Positions 1 to 6,786 of a stretch of 9,709 nt of DNA are shown here, one piece after another. Within the stretch, counting starts at the first letter, position 1. The number at the start of each line of letters is the position of its first letter. Made by a program: the position numbers and the translations under genes. Under the pieces are notes generated by a model. That model was not told the DNA's origin. It was given only the letters and a program-made list of their open reading frames with translations, and searched no databases. Origin of the DNA: Acidobacteriota bacterium (GTDB lineage Bacteria; Acidobacteriota; Vicinamibacteria; Vicinamibacterales; UBA2999); the NCBI GenBank assembly GCA_947478985.1, contig CANJYC010000052.1:1-9709 (forward strand), read 5' to 3'.

Positions 1-3000
1 GATGCCGTGCTCAGCCTGCCGCACACGCGCACCGGCCGCGCCGCGTCTGGCCGAGACAGCCGGCGCGGCAAAGAGCGGCACGCTGACCGCCAGACCGAAC
101 TGGTAGCTCCGGCTGTCGTTGTGCAGGAGCCGCGAGACGGCGTCCTCCTGATACTGAAGGTTCCCGCTGAAGGCGACAGTGGGCTTCAGCTCGGCGGCCG
201 CGAGTGACACGAGTCGCTGCGCCGCTTCACGCTGCTGGCCGAGTGCACGGACATCGGCACGCGTGCTGATCGCAGCCTGCAGCACCGGCCCGGCAGGCAG
301 CGTCGGCAGGTCTTCGAGATTGCCCGAGAGCTGCAGCGGGGCCTCCTGCGGCAGCGACAGCACGGTCCGCAGCGCCTGGTAGGACACCGCCGCCATGCTC
401 CGGGCGCGGATCAGCTTCGCGCGGGCGTTGGCCAGTTCCACCTCGGCGCGCAGCACGTCGAGTCGCGCGGCCGACCCAGCCTGAAAGCGTGCCTGCGCCA
501 GCTCGAGGTGGCGCTCGGCGATGCGGACGCCCTCGTCCATCACGCGTATGCCCTGGTCGTTGGTGAGGGCCGCGTAGAACGTCTCGTACACGCGAAGGGC
601 GAGGGTCTGCCTGGCGCGTTCCATCTCAAGGCGGGTGGCCTCCTGCTCGGCGGTTTGCGCTCCAAATGCGTGCTCCAGCCGCCCCCCGGTGTAGATCGGC
701 TGAGCGATGTCGACTCGCATGACGTGTTCCGGCTGGAAGTTCGCGTGGAACGTCTGCGGGTCCGGGCCGAACACGCCGGCTGGGATCTGCAGGAGCGGAG
801 AGGCGAGCGCGGGCGTATAGAGCACGTTCAGGTGAACCTGCGGGAGATACGCCGCCCGTGCCTCACTCACGCCCGCCTGCTGTTCACGCAGCCGTTCTTC
901 GGCAACTTTGAACTGCTCATTGCGTCCAACGGCCAGCTCGAGCGCCCGTTCGATGGTGAGTGGTCCCGCCACGGCGCCAGGCGCCGCCGGCCTCGCATCC
1001 TGCGCGAAGGCACGTGCCACCGAGACGAAGGCACCGACGAGCGCAAGCAGGATGAGCAGCCCGGCCACGCGGACCGCCGTGCGCAGGTGTGCGGGCATCG
1101 GCCGCTTCCGCCAGACGCGCAGGCGTTCCAGGGCCCTCTCGAGCAGCAGGTAGGCGACAGGCACCACGACCAGCGTCAGCAGTGTCGAGGTGATCAGTCC
1201 GCCAATCGTGGCGATCGAGATCGGTGCGCGGAACTCGCTGCCTTCACCGTGTCCGATGGCGGACGGCACCATGCCGAGCACCATCGCGATCGTCGTCATC
1301 ATGATGGGGCGCAGCCGCACGGGGCCTGCGGCGAGCAGCGCCTCCCGGACGGGCAGCCCCTCGCGCCGGAGCTGATTCGTGTAGTCGACGAGCAGGATCG
1401 CGTTCTTGGTGACCAGGCCCATCAGCATCACGACGCCGATCATGGCCGGCATGCCGATGTGGTTCCCCGTGGCCAGCAGGAGCAGTAGCGCGCCCACAAT
1501 GGCCAGGGGGAGCGACAGCATGATGATGAACGGCTCGAGGAACGACTCGAACTGCGAGGCGAGCACGATGTAGATGAATGCCACTGCCAGGATCAGCGCC
1601 AGGCCCATCGCCGCCGCCGATTCCTGCATCATCTCGACGTCGCCGGCGAAGCCCCATTCGAAGTTAGCCGGCATCTGGACGGTTGCGACCGCCCGTTCCA
1701 CTTCGGCGGTGATGTCGCCGAGCGCCGCGCCGGCCGCCAGGTCCACGCCGACCTTGGCCTGCCGCCGGCGCTGTTCGCGATCGATGTTGCTCGGCCCGAC
1801 GGCCGGCGTAAAGGCGACGACGTCTCCGGTGCGCACCACCGACCCTCTCGGCGAATAGAGCGGCGTGCGCAGGATCGCGGCAGAGTCGTTGCGGAACTCC
1901 GGTGCCAGTCGTACGCGGATGTCGTGCTCCCGGTCCCCATCGCGGAGCTTGGAGGGGACGATGCCCTCAACCATGCCGCGGAGCTGCATCGCCACGCCAC
2001 CGACGCTGAATCCGAGGTCAGCGGCCATGGCCCTGTTCACGCGGGCCACGACTTCCGGCTGTCCGCCTTCGAGAGTGCTCGCCACGTCAACGGTTCCGGG
2101 AATCGCGCGGACCTTTCGCTCGATCTCGGCGGTCACCCGTTGCAGGTCCCGGAGATTGTCGCCTCGCACGAAGATGTTGATCGGCGGCTGGTAAGGCGTC
2201 CCCTGCATGAACTCCGGGTCGGCGACCTTGGCGTCGACAAACGACATGCCGGCCAGTCGCGCACGGGCATCGGCCTTGATCGCGCCGATGCCGCGCGCGC
2301 GTTCGAGCTTCTTGGTTGCCTGCACACGAAGCAGTGACGAACGGATCTGCCCATCCACGCCGACCGTGGAGAACACCTGCCGCACCTCGGGAATCGAGGC
2401 CATGTTCTTCTCGATCCGCGCGACCGCCGCGACGCTCTCATCAAACGAGGTGCCCGGTGGCAGATCGACGATGACCTGGAACTCGCCGCGGTCCTCGACC
2501 GGGACGAACTCGGTGCCCATGACCGAGAGGCTCGTGAGGCTGGTGAGGAAGACCACGGTGGCCACGGCCAGCGTGGACCACGGGTGGCCGAGCGCCCAGC
2601 CGAGCACCACGTGGTATTTCCGGTCGAGCGCGTCGTACGCACGTCCCCAGGAGTCAAACATCCGCCCGGCGCGGGTCTTGCGACGTTCCTCGGGCGGGAT
2701 GAACCGCACGAACCTCGACGAGAGCATCGGGTCGAGGGTGAAGGCGACGAGCAGCGACATCGTGACCGCGAAGGCGATCGTCAGGGCGAACGACTTGAAG
2801 AACTGTCCGACCATGCCGGTCATGAAGCCGACCGGGAGGAAGACAGCCAGGATGGTGAAGGTGGTGGCCATCACCGCGAGGCCGATCTCCGAGGTGCCCC
2901 GGTGGGCAGCGGTCATCGGGTCGGCGCCGTGCTCCATGTGGCGGTAGATGTTTTCGCGCACCACCACGGCATCGTCGATGAGGATGCCGATGACAAGCGA

Positions 3001-4167
3001 GAGCGCCATCAGCGTCATCATGTTGAACGTGAAGCCGGCGAGCCACATGAAGAAGAACGTGGCGATGACGGAAGTCGGCAGTGCCAGCGCGCTGATGAGC
3101 GTCGACCGCCAGTCGCGCATGAAGAGGAAGATGACGAGCACGGCCATCAGGCCGCCGAAGATGATGTCCTCCCGTACCTGCGCGACGTTGCCCTTGATGA
3201 ACTCCGCGTCGTCGTGCACCTGGCTGATGCGAAGGGACGGGAATCCGGGCGCCACCCGCGCGAGCGTGGCGTGGACCCGCTCCGAAATCGCCGCGGTGTT
3301 GGCGCCCGACTGCTTCTTGATGGAGAACGACACGGCGTCCACACCGTTCAGGCGCGTCGTCGAACGGCGTTCCTCGAAGCCATCGACCACGCGGCCGACG
3401 TCGCGGATGCGCACGGTTGATCCGGCAGCGGAGCGGAGGATGACCTGCGCAATTTCTTCCGGTGAGGTGAATTCCCCCTTGGTGCGGAGGGAAATGGTCT
3501 GGCCGTTGCGCGTCATCTGTCCGCCGGGGAGATCGAGGTTCTCCGCGCCGAGCGCGTCGGCAACGGCGCTGACCGGCAGCCCGAGCGCCTCGAGCCGGCC
3601 CGGATCGAGGTCGACCTGAATTTCACGGATGTCGCCGCCGTTGACCTCGACGGCGGCCACGCCGTCAATCTGCTCGAGCAGCGGCTTGAGGTCGTCCTCG
3701 ACCTGGCGCCGTGTCAGATCCGAGCGCTGGGACGACCCGACCGCGAAGGTCATGATCGGCAGGGCGGAGACATCGAAGCGGACGATCGTCGGATCCTCGA
3801 TCTGGACCGGCAGGCGATTACGAATCGCCGCGACCTTCTCGCGCACTTCCGCCGCCGCTGCCTGCGCATCGACTTCGAGGCGCAGTTCGATGCCCACGCG
3901 ACTGAACCCTTCAGTCGAACGTGACTCGAGGCGCTTCACGCCGTTGATGCCGGCCACGGCGTCCTCGATTGGCCTGGTCACCAGCGTCTCGACTTCCTCG
4001 GGCGAGGCGCCGGGATAGACGACCATGATGTTGACGAAGGGAATATTCACGGCAGGGAAGAGGTCGATGCCGAGCCTCGTCATCGATACGATGCCGAGCA
4101 CCATGAAGCTCAGGATGAACATCGTGGCCAGCACGGGCCGCTTGATGGATGTGTCTGAAATCCACAT
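1..4167 (-). CDS. HAE1-type RND efflux permease fused in frame to a TolC-family outer-membrane factor (partial, 3' end beyond window)
   Basis: Proton-driven inner-membrane efflux pump joined to its outer-membrane exit duct. The ORF opens at ATG 4167-4165 (MWISDTSIKRPVLATMF, a canonical RND start with TM1) and stays open for 1389 codons to the window edge. Residues 1 to about 1009 form a full permease. TM4 has the double aspartate D398-D399 (LIDDAVVVREN) and TM10 has K921 (GLVTKNAILLVDY); these correspond to the AcrB proton-relay residues D407, D408 and K940. TM11 has VRLRPIMMTT. The DD pair favours the hydrophobe/amphiphile (drug-type) class over metal-type CusA/CzcA. Residues 1010 to 1055 form a basic linker and extra helix (see separate entry). 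From about 1072 the chain is TolC-like: LTIERALELAVGRNEQFK, then coiled-coil helices, a second repeat around RADVRALGQQREAAQRLVS, and YQFGLAVSVPLF near the edge. About 100 residues of the outer-membrane factor probably lie beyond base 1. An AAGGA site 5 bases upstream supports the start. I translated the junction codon by codon and found no stop or frame change. Confidence 0.9.
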   Translation of the reverse strand, partial: MWISDTSIKRPVLATMFILSFMVLGIVSMTRLGIDLFPAVNIPFVNIMVVYPGASPEEVETLVTRPIEDAVAGINGVKRLESRSTEGFSRVGIELRLEVDAQAAAAEVREKVAAIRNRLPVQIEDPTIVRFDVSALPIMTFAVGSSQRSDLTRRQVEDDLKPLLEQIDGVAAVEVNGGDIREIQVDLDPGRLEALGLPVSAVADALGAENLDLPGGQMTRNGQTISLRTKGEFTSPEEIAQVILRSAAGSTVRIRDVGRVVDGFEERRSTTRLNGVDAVSFSIKKQSGANTAAISERVHATLARVAPGFPSLRISQVHDDAEFIKGNVAQVREDIIFGGLMAVLVIFLFMRDWRSTLISALALPTSVIATFFFMWLAGFTFNMMTLMALSLVIGILIDDAVVVRENIYRHMEHGADPMTAAHRGTSEIGLAVMATTFTILAVFLPVGFMTGMVGQFFKSFALTIAFAVTMSLLVAFTLDPMLSSRFVRFIPPEERRKTRAGRMFDSWGRAYDALDRKYHVVLGWALGHPWSTLAVATVVFLTSLTSLSVMGTEFVPVEDRGEFQVIVDLPPGTSFDESVAAVARIEKNMASIPEVRQVFSTVGVDGQIRSSLLRVQATKKLERARGIGAIKADARARLAGMSFVDAKVADPEFMQGTPYQPPINIFVRGDNLRDLQRVTAEIERKVRAIPGTVDVASTLEGGQPEVVARVNRAMAADLGFSVGGVAMQLRGMVEGIVPSKLRDGDREHDIRVRLAPEFRNDSAAILRTPLYSPRGSVVRTGDVVAFTPAVGPSNIDREQRRRQAKVGVDLAAGAALGDITAEVERAVATVQMPANFEWGFAGDVEMMQESAAAMGLALILAVAFIYIVLASQFESFLEPFIIMLSLPLAIVGALLLLLATGNHIGMPAMIGVVMLMGLVTKNAILLVDYTNQLRREGLPVREALLAAGPVRLRPIMMTTIAMVLGMVPSAIGHGEGSEFRAPISIATIGGLITSTLLTLVVVPVAYLLLERALERLRVWRKRPMPAHLRTAVRVAGLLILLALVGAFVSVARAFAQDARPAAPGAVAGPLTIERALELAVGRNEQFKVAEERLREQQAGVSEARAAYLPQVHLNVLYTPALASPLLQIPAGVFGPDPQTFHANFQPEHVMRVDIAQPIYTGGRLEHAFGAQTAEQEATRLEMERARQTLALRVYETFYAALTNDQGIRVMDEGVRIAERHLELAQARFQAGSAARLDVLRAEVELANARAKLIRARSMAAVSYQALRTVLSLPQEAPLQLSGNLEDLPTLPAGPVLQAAISTRADVRALGQQREAAQRLVSLAAAELKPTVAFSGNLQYQEDAVSRLLHNDSRSYQFGLAVSVPLFAAPAVSARRGAAGARVRQAEHGI
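1000..1140 (-). other. Fusion junction: basic cytoplasmic linker plus 13th helix resembling a cleavable signal peptide
   Basis: This encodes residues 1010 to 1056 of the RND-TolC fusion. After TM12 (ending VAYLLL) comes a linker with many basic residues (ERALERLRVWRKRPMPAHLR), as expected for a cytoplasmic segment. A hydrophobic helix follows (VAGLLILLALVGAFVS), then VARAFA before QDARPAAPG. AFA|Q fits the small-x-small rule for signal peptidase I; the predicted cut lies between bases 1003 and 1002. An internal ATG (1098-1096, residue M1024) would give a textbook Sec signal peptide alone, preceded by only a weak GGAAG six bases upstream. The helix would carry the chain from cytoplasm to periplasm, as needed for the outer-membrane part. 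There is no Cys at the site, so OprM-like lipidation is not expected. Cleavage is an inference. Confidence 0.75.
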
Positions 4168-4172
4168 GGCGA

Positions 4173-4177
4173 TCCTT
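4173..4177 (-). promoter_or_regulatory. Shine-Dalgarno of the RND-TolC fusion gene
   Basis: AAGGA on the minus strand lies 5 bases before the ATG at 4167 and overlaps the last base of the adaptor stop codon (4179-4177). This fixes the permease start and suggests ribosomes pass directly from adaptor to permease. Confidence 0.7.
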
Positions 4178-5394
4178 CAGTTCGCGAAGATGGCGTTGAC
4201 GCGGGACCCCGCCGACACATCGCGCCGGGCGTCGGCCACGATCGTGTCCCCGGCCTTCAGGCCGGCCGCGATCTGGACGTGCGTGCCGTTGGACAGCCCT
4301 TCCTGCACCGGCACTTCGACAATCGTGCCGGAGACCGCGGTCCCGGCTCCGCTCGTCCTGTCGATCCGCAGCGCCACGCGGGTGCTGCCACGCGAGACGA
4401 CCGCTTCGCGCGGGATGATGACGACCTTCTCCACGCGCTGCAGCGGGATGGTGGCGACGCCATACATGCCGGAGAGCAGTCGCATGTCGGGATTGAGCGT
4501 GCGTACTTCCACGGCGAAGTGCCTGTTGCGGGCGTCCACTTCCGGCGCGATCGCCGCGAGTCTGCCCTCGACCACATCGCCCGGACGCGCCTGAACGCTC
4601 ACGTGCGCCGGCATGCCGACGTGGAGGCGGCCGGCCTCGAGTTCCGAGACGCCCGCCTGCAGCTTCATCACGCGCAGGTCGGCCACGATGATGACCGGTC
4701 GGTTGTCACCGGGACTCACGAGGCTCCCTGCGTCGTAGTTGTGCGCCACGACCATGCCATCGATCGGGGACGTGAGCGTGGCGTCCCGCTGCACTTCCTG
4801 TGCGCGCCGGAGTGCGGCCTCCACCTGGGCCAGGCTCGCGGCGGCGAGATCGCGCTGGGCAGCGGCCGACCGGCGCGCGGTCTCGGCAGCGTCCAGCCGC
4901 TGACGGGGGACGGCCCCCTTCTCGAACAGGTTCTGCGCCCGGTCGTACTCGAGCGAGGCGCTGGCGAACGCGGCAGCGGCCGACTCAATACCAGCGTGGG
5001 CGACATTCACGGTCGCCGTCGCCGCGTCGACCTGCGCGTCGATTTCGCGGCGGTCGAGCGTGGCAATCACCTGTCCGGCACGTACCCGGTCGCCGATGTC
5101 GACGGTCACCCGGGACAGCGTGCCGGGCAGTTTCGCCATGACGGCCACGCGTGTCTGGGGCACCAGGTTGCCGGAGATCTCCAGCGTTGATTCGAGATCG
5201 CCAACAGCCACGGTCAGTGCCGGTACATCCACGCGCTGCTCGGGCGCCGGCGTGGCCGCCGCCGCAGGCGGCTCAGCGGACCGGCAGGCTGTGGTCGTCA
5301 CCGCCACAAGGGCGACGAGGGCGAGCCCGGAAACGAAGAGACGATGGTGTGACGGTTCGCCATGCATACGGTCTGACCTCTGCGTGATGCTCAT
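4177..5394 (-). CDS. Periplasmic adaptor subunit of RND pump (membrane fusion protein, HlyD/AcrA-like lipoprotein)
   Basis: Bridges the inner-membrane permease and the outer-membrane duct. It is 405 aa from ATG 5394, which shares ATGA with the repressor stop and has GGAGG 10 bases upstream. A second start at M10 (base 5367, with GAGG about 9 bases upstream) would give a more typical short signal peptide, so the start is uncertain by 9 residues. A hydrophobic stretch (LFVSGLALVALVAVTTTAC) ends at Cys37; TTAC is a loose lipobox, so N-terminal lipid anchoring is likely but not certain. An Ala/Pro-rich linker follows. The first lipoyl half-motif is around ISGNLVPQTRVAVMAKLPG and GDRVRAGQVIATLD. 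An Ala/Gln-rich helical hairpin comes next, then the second half-motif (LTSPIDGMVVAHNYDAGSLV), a beta-barrel domain (VSELEAGRLHVGMPAHVSVQ) and a membrane-proximal end (VIIPREAVVSRG). Length and domain order are normal for the family. Confidence 0.93.
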   Translation of the reverse strand: MSITQRSDRMHGEPSHHRLFVSGLALVALVAVTTTACRSAEPPAAAATPAPEQRVDVPALTVAVGDLESTLEISGNLVPQTRVAVMAKLPGTLSRVTVDIGDRVRAGQVIATLDRREIDAQVDAATATVNVAHAGIESAAAAFASASLEYDRAQNLFEKGAVPRQRLDAAETARRSAAAQRDLAAASLAQVEAALRRAQEVQRDATLTSPIDGMVVAHNYDAGSLVSPGDNRPVIIVADLRVMKLQAGVSELEAGRLHVGMPAHVSVQARPGDVVEGRLAAIAPEVDARNRHFAVEVRTLNPDMRLLSGMYGVATIPLQRVEKVVIIPREAVVSRGSTRVALRIDRTSGAGTAVSGTIVEVPVQEGLSNGTHVQIAAGLKAGDTIVADARRDVSAGSRVNAIFAN

Positions 5395-6080
5395 GAACGT
5401 ACGGCCTCCGCGCCAATCCCGCTGCCGGCGTCGAACGCGCATTCCGACGCGATGAAGGTGGTGGCAAGCGTTGGATTCGTGAAGCCCGCGAGAATGGTGT
5501 CGAGCAGGTCGTGCGCGAGCGCATCCGGGTTTTCTCCAGGCGCCAGGCGCTGCGCCAGATTGATGCTCGCGACGCCGAGCACGCCGACCCAGAGAACGTG
5601 GAGTGCCGCCGCCGGATCGATACGGGACGAGAATTGGCCGCGGTCGATGCACGCGCGGATGTCGCCTTCAGCCGCCGCCGTCACCCGCCGGAAGAACTCG
5701 AATCGCTGGAAGTCCTGGCTGAGGTTCGGCACCGACCGGTCGGTGAACATCAGGTCGAAGTACTCCGGGTGGGCCTTCGAGAACTCGTAAAAGGCCCAGA
5801 GCCCGGCGCGCAATCGATCGTAGGGATCCTGTTTCTGTTCAAAGGCCTTGACGCCGTACTCGGCGAGCAGGCCGAACCCTTCCTCGGCGAGGGCGAAGAA
5901 GATGTCGTCCTTGCTGGGGAAATAGCTGTAGATGGCAGCCGGGCTGTACTCGATGCGCTCGGCGACCTTGCGCATGGAGACGTTCCGGTAGCCTTCACTG
6001 ATGAAGAGATCGCGGGCCGCGCCGAGGATGGCCTTCCGTGTGGCCCCGCGCTCCCGCTCGTGCCGTTCTTTGATACCCAA
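5391..6080 (-). CDS. TetR/AcrR-family transcriptional repressor, probable local regulator of the efflux operon
   Basis: A 229-aa DNA-binding regulator. The N-terminal TetR helix-turn-helix is clear: RKAILGAARDLFISEGY (residues 15-31) then VSMRKVAERIEYSPAAIYSY (34-53) and FPSKDDIFFAL. The C-terminal ligand/dimer domain has HPEYFDLMF and LHVLWVGVLGVASINLAQR, reminiscent of the WHG-type TetR C-terminal domain (from memory). The start appears to be TTG at 6080: an in-frame TGA lies about 40 bases upstream, there is no ATG or GTG between, and the next in-frame Met is inside the helix-turn-helix. GGAGG sits only 4 bases before this TTG. The gene leads the operon, overlaps the adaptor start by ATGA, and has a palindrome in its own promoter, so autoregulation and control of the pump are likely. 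The inducer cannot be told. Confidence 0.92.
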   Translation of the reverse strand: MGIKERHERERGATRKAILGAARDLFISEGYRNVSMRKVAERIEYSPAAIYSYFPSKDDIFFALAEEGFGLLAEYGVKAFEQKQDPYDRLRAGLWAFYEFSKAHPEYFDLMFTDRSVPNLSQDFQRFEFFRRVTAAAEGDIRACIDRGQFSSRIDPAAALHVLWVGVLGVASINLAQRLAPGENPDALAHDLLDTILAGFTNPTLATTFIASECAFDAGSGIGAEAVRS

Positions 6081-6084
6081 GCAG

Positions 6085-6089
6085 CCTCC
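6085..6089 (-). promoter_or_regulatory. Shine-Dalgarno of the tetR-family gene, supporting a TTG start
   Basis: GGAGG on the minus strand, with 4 bases (CTGC) before TTG 6080-6078. The spacing is slightly short, but no other usable start codon lies in frame between this site and the upstream stop. Confidence 0.55.
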
Positions 6090-6097
6090 GAACGACG

Positions 6098-6127
6098 ATT
6101 GTATTTTGAACAGTGTTCATAAGTCTA
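6098..6127 (-). promoter_or_regulatory. Candidate sigma-70-type promoter of the efflux operon
   Basis: On the minus strand a -10 box TACAAT (6103-6098, 5 of 6 to TATAAT) is preceded, with an 18-base spacer, by TAGACT (6127-6122, 4 of 6 to TTGACA). Transcription would start near 6091, giving a leader of about 11 bases that just includes the GGAGG of the repressor gene. Boxes were assigned by eye. Confidence 0.5.
6107..6119. promoter_or_regulatory. Candidate TetR-family operator (perfect 6-1-6 palindrome)
   Basis: TGAACA-G-TGTTCA is a perfect inverted repeat. Its centre (6113) is almost exactly the centre of the 18-base promoter spacer (6104-6121), the ideal place for a repressor to block RNA polymerase. 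TetR-family regulators commonly bind such palindromes beside their own gene; binding here is inferred from position and symmetry. Confidence 0.65.
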
Positions 6128-6206
6128 CCGATGTTCGTTATCTCGCCTGCGCTCAGCAGCTGTAATGACGTTCCCGGCCTGTATCTGCCTACCGCGCCGG
6201 CTACGC

Positions 6207-6212
6207 TACACT
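6207..6212 (+). promoter_or_regulatory. Weak candidate -10 box for the rightward operon (possible leaderless start)
   Basis: TACACT (4 of 6 to TATAAT) ends 7 bases before ATG 6220, the distance expected if transcription begins at or next to the start codon. No convincing -35 box and no clear Shine-Dalgarno precede the gene, only GAAGA touching the ATG. The rest of the divergent gap between this box and 6127 shows nothing recognisable. Confidence 0.25.
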
Positions 6213-6219
6213 GTGAAGA

Positions 6220-6615
6220 ATGCCCGCCACGACAGCCGACCGCGTTCCGTCGGCACCCCTCACATATCTGATTTGCGCGTTGGCCCTGGCCATTCCCGGC
6301 GGAGGGCATCTCTGGCTGGGACGTCGTCAGAAGGGGCTGATCTTTCTTGTCACGCTGCCGTTGATGTTCGCGGTCGGCCTGTGGCTCGAAGGACGGCTGT
6401 TTCCGTTCTCGCTGACTGAGCCGCTGGTGGCGCTGGCCGCTTTTGCTGATGTCGGCATGGGCCTGCCGTACGTGGTGGCCAAGGTGCTGGGTGGCGGTGG
6501 CGGCCGGGTCGTCGCGATCACCTATGAGTACGGCAACACGTTCCTGATAGTCGCCGGCCTCCTCAACATGCTCGTCGTGCTCGACGTCTTCGACGTCGCC
6601 CAGGGGCGCAAGTGA
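6220..6615 (+). CDS. Small polytopic membrane protein (DUF6677-like), function unknown
   Basis: A 131-aa protein with about four hydrophobic segments: TYLICALALAIPGGGHLWLG (residues 15-34), FLVTLPLMFAVGLWL, VALAAFADVGMGLPYVVA and TFLIVAGLLNMLVVLDVF. The first helix runs into PGGGHLWLGRRQKG, a Gly/His-rich turn followed by a basic loop, as in small membrane proteins that I recall being labelled DUF6677 in Acidobacteria; the family name is from memory. It heads a tight run of genes and its stop overlaps the next start by GTGA. No catalytic motif is evident. The ATG at 6220 is chosen because the protein starts cleanly before the first helix; the ribosome binding site is poor. Confidence 0.8.
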   Translation: MPATTADRVPSAPLTYLICALALAIPGGGHLWLGRRQKGLIFLVTLPLMFAVGLWLEGRLFPFSLTEPLVALAAFADVGMGLPYVVAKVLGGGGGRVVAITYEYGNTFLIVAGLLNMLVVLDVFDVAQGRK

Positions 6616-6785
6616 CCACCCACGTCGGATTGATGGCGCTGTTCGCATTCTTCGTATCCATTGTGTTTTCGACCCTGATGCGAGACGAGCCCGTCGAGCA
6701 GCTGCGGCTCGGCGGCGCGATGCTCGGCAGCTTTCTGGTGGGTGGCATCCTGGTCGGCTGGCTGCTGTACTTCCTGCCGCTCTAG
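6612..6785 (+). CDS. 57-aa two-helix membrane protein, function unknown
   Basis: A GTG start at 6612 overlaps the previous stop as GTGA. The product begins MTTHVGLMALFAFFVSIVFS (helix 1), has a short polar loop with RDEPVEQLR, and ends with helix 2 (AMLGSFLVGGILVGWLLYFL) one residue pair before the stop. The two-helix hairpin design, the tight overlap on the left and the 1-base gap to the VanZ-like gene on the right all argue for a real gene despite its length. I do not recognise a family. A function with its membrane-protein neighbours is inferred from position only. Confidence 0.7.
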   Translation: MTTHVGLMALFAFFVSIVFSTLMRDEPVEQLRLGGAMLGSFLVGGILVGWLLYFLPL

Positions 6786-6786
6786 C

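Noticed and set aside
1..1098. Outer-membrane factor as an ordinary separate gene
   Set aside because: There is no stop codon between the permease and this part, and both share one frame, so any ribosome translating the permease must continue into it. An additional internal start is still possible.
508..1488. Open frame of 326 codons on the plus strand, opposite the RND-TolC fusion
   Set aside because: Low-complexity, His/Arg/Asp-rich product with no recognisable motif. It is the mirror of a strongly supported minus-strand gene, as is usual in GC-rich DNA.
2584..3420. Open frame of 278 codons on the plus strand within the RND region
   Set aside because: The product is rich in Glu, Arg and His with no fold-like pattern. 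The opposite strand here encodes the permease TM4 region with its DD motif.
1..4167. Heavy-metal (CusA/CzcA-type) RND permease
   Set aside because: TM4 has the Asp-Asp pair of the drug-type HAE1 class, and no metal-binding or metal-sensing neighbour is visible. The repressor is TetR-type, not CusR- or ArsR-like.
4177..5652. Longer adaptor start giving 491 residues
   Set aside because: The extra N-terminus is the wrong frame of the repressor gene and would bury the signal peptide. Starts at 5394 or 5367 fit the ATGA overlap and lipoprotein signal.
5511..6122. Open frame of 203 codons on the plus strand opposite the repressor
   Set aside because: No family resemblance. It covers the clearly coding TetR gene and its promoter palindrome.
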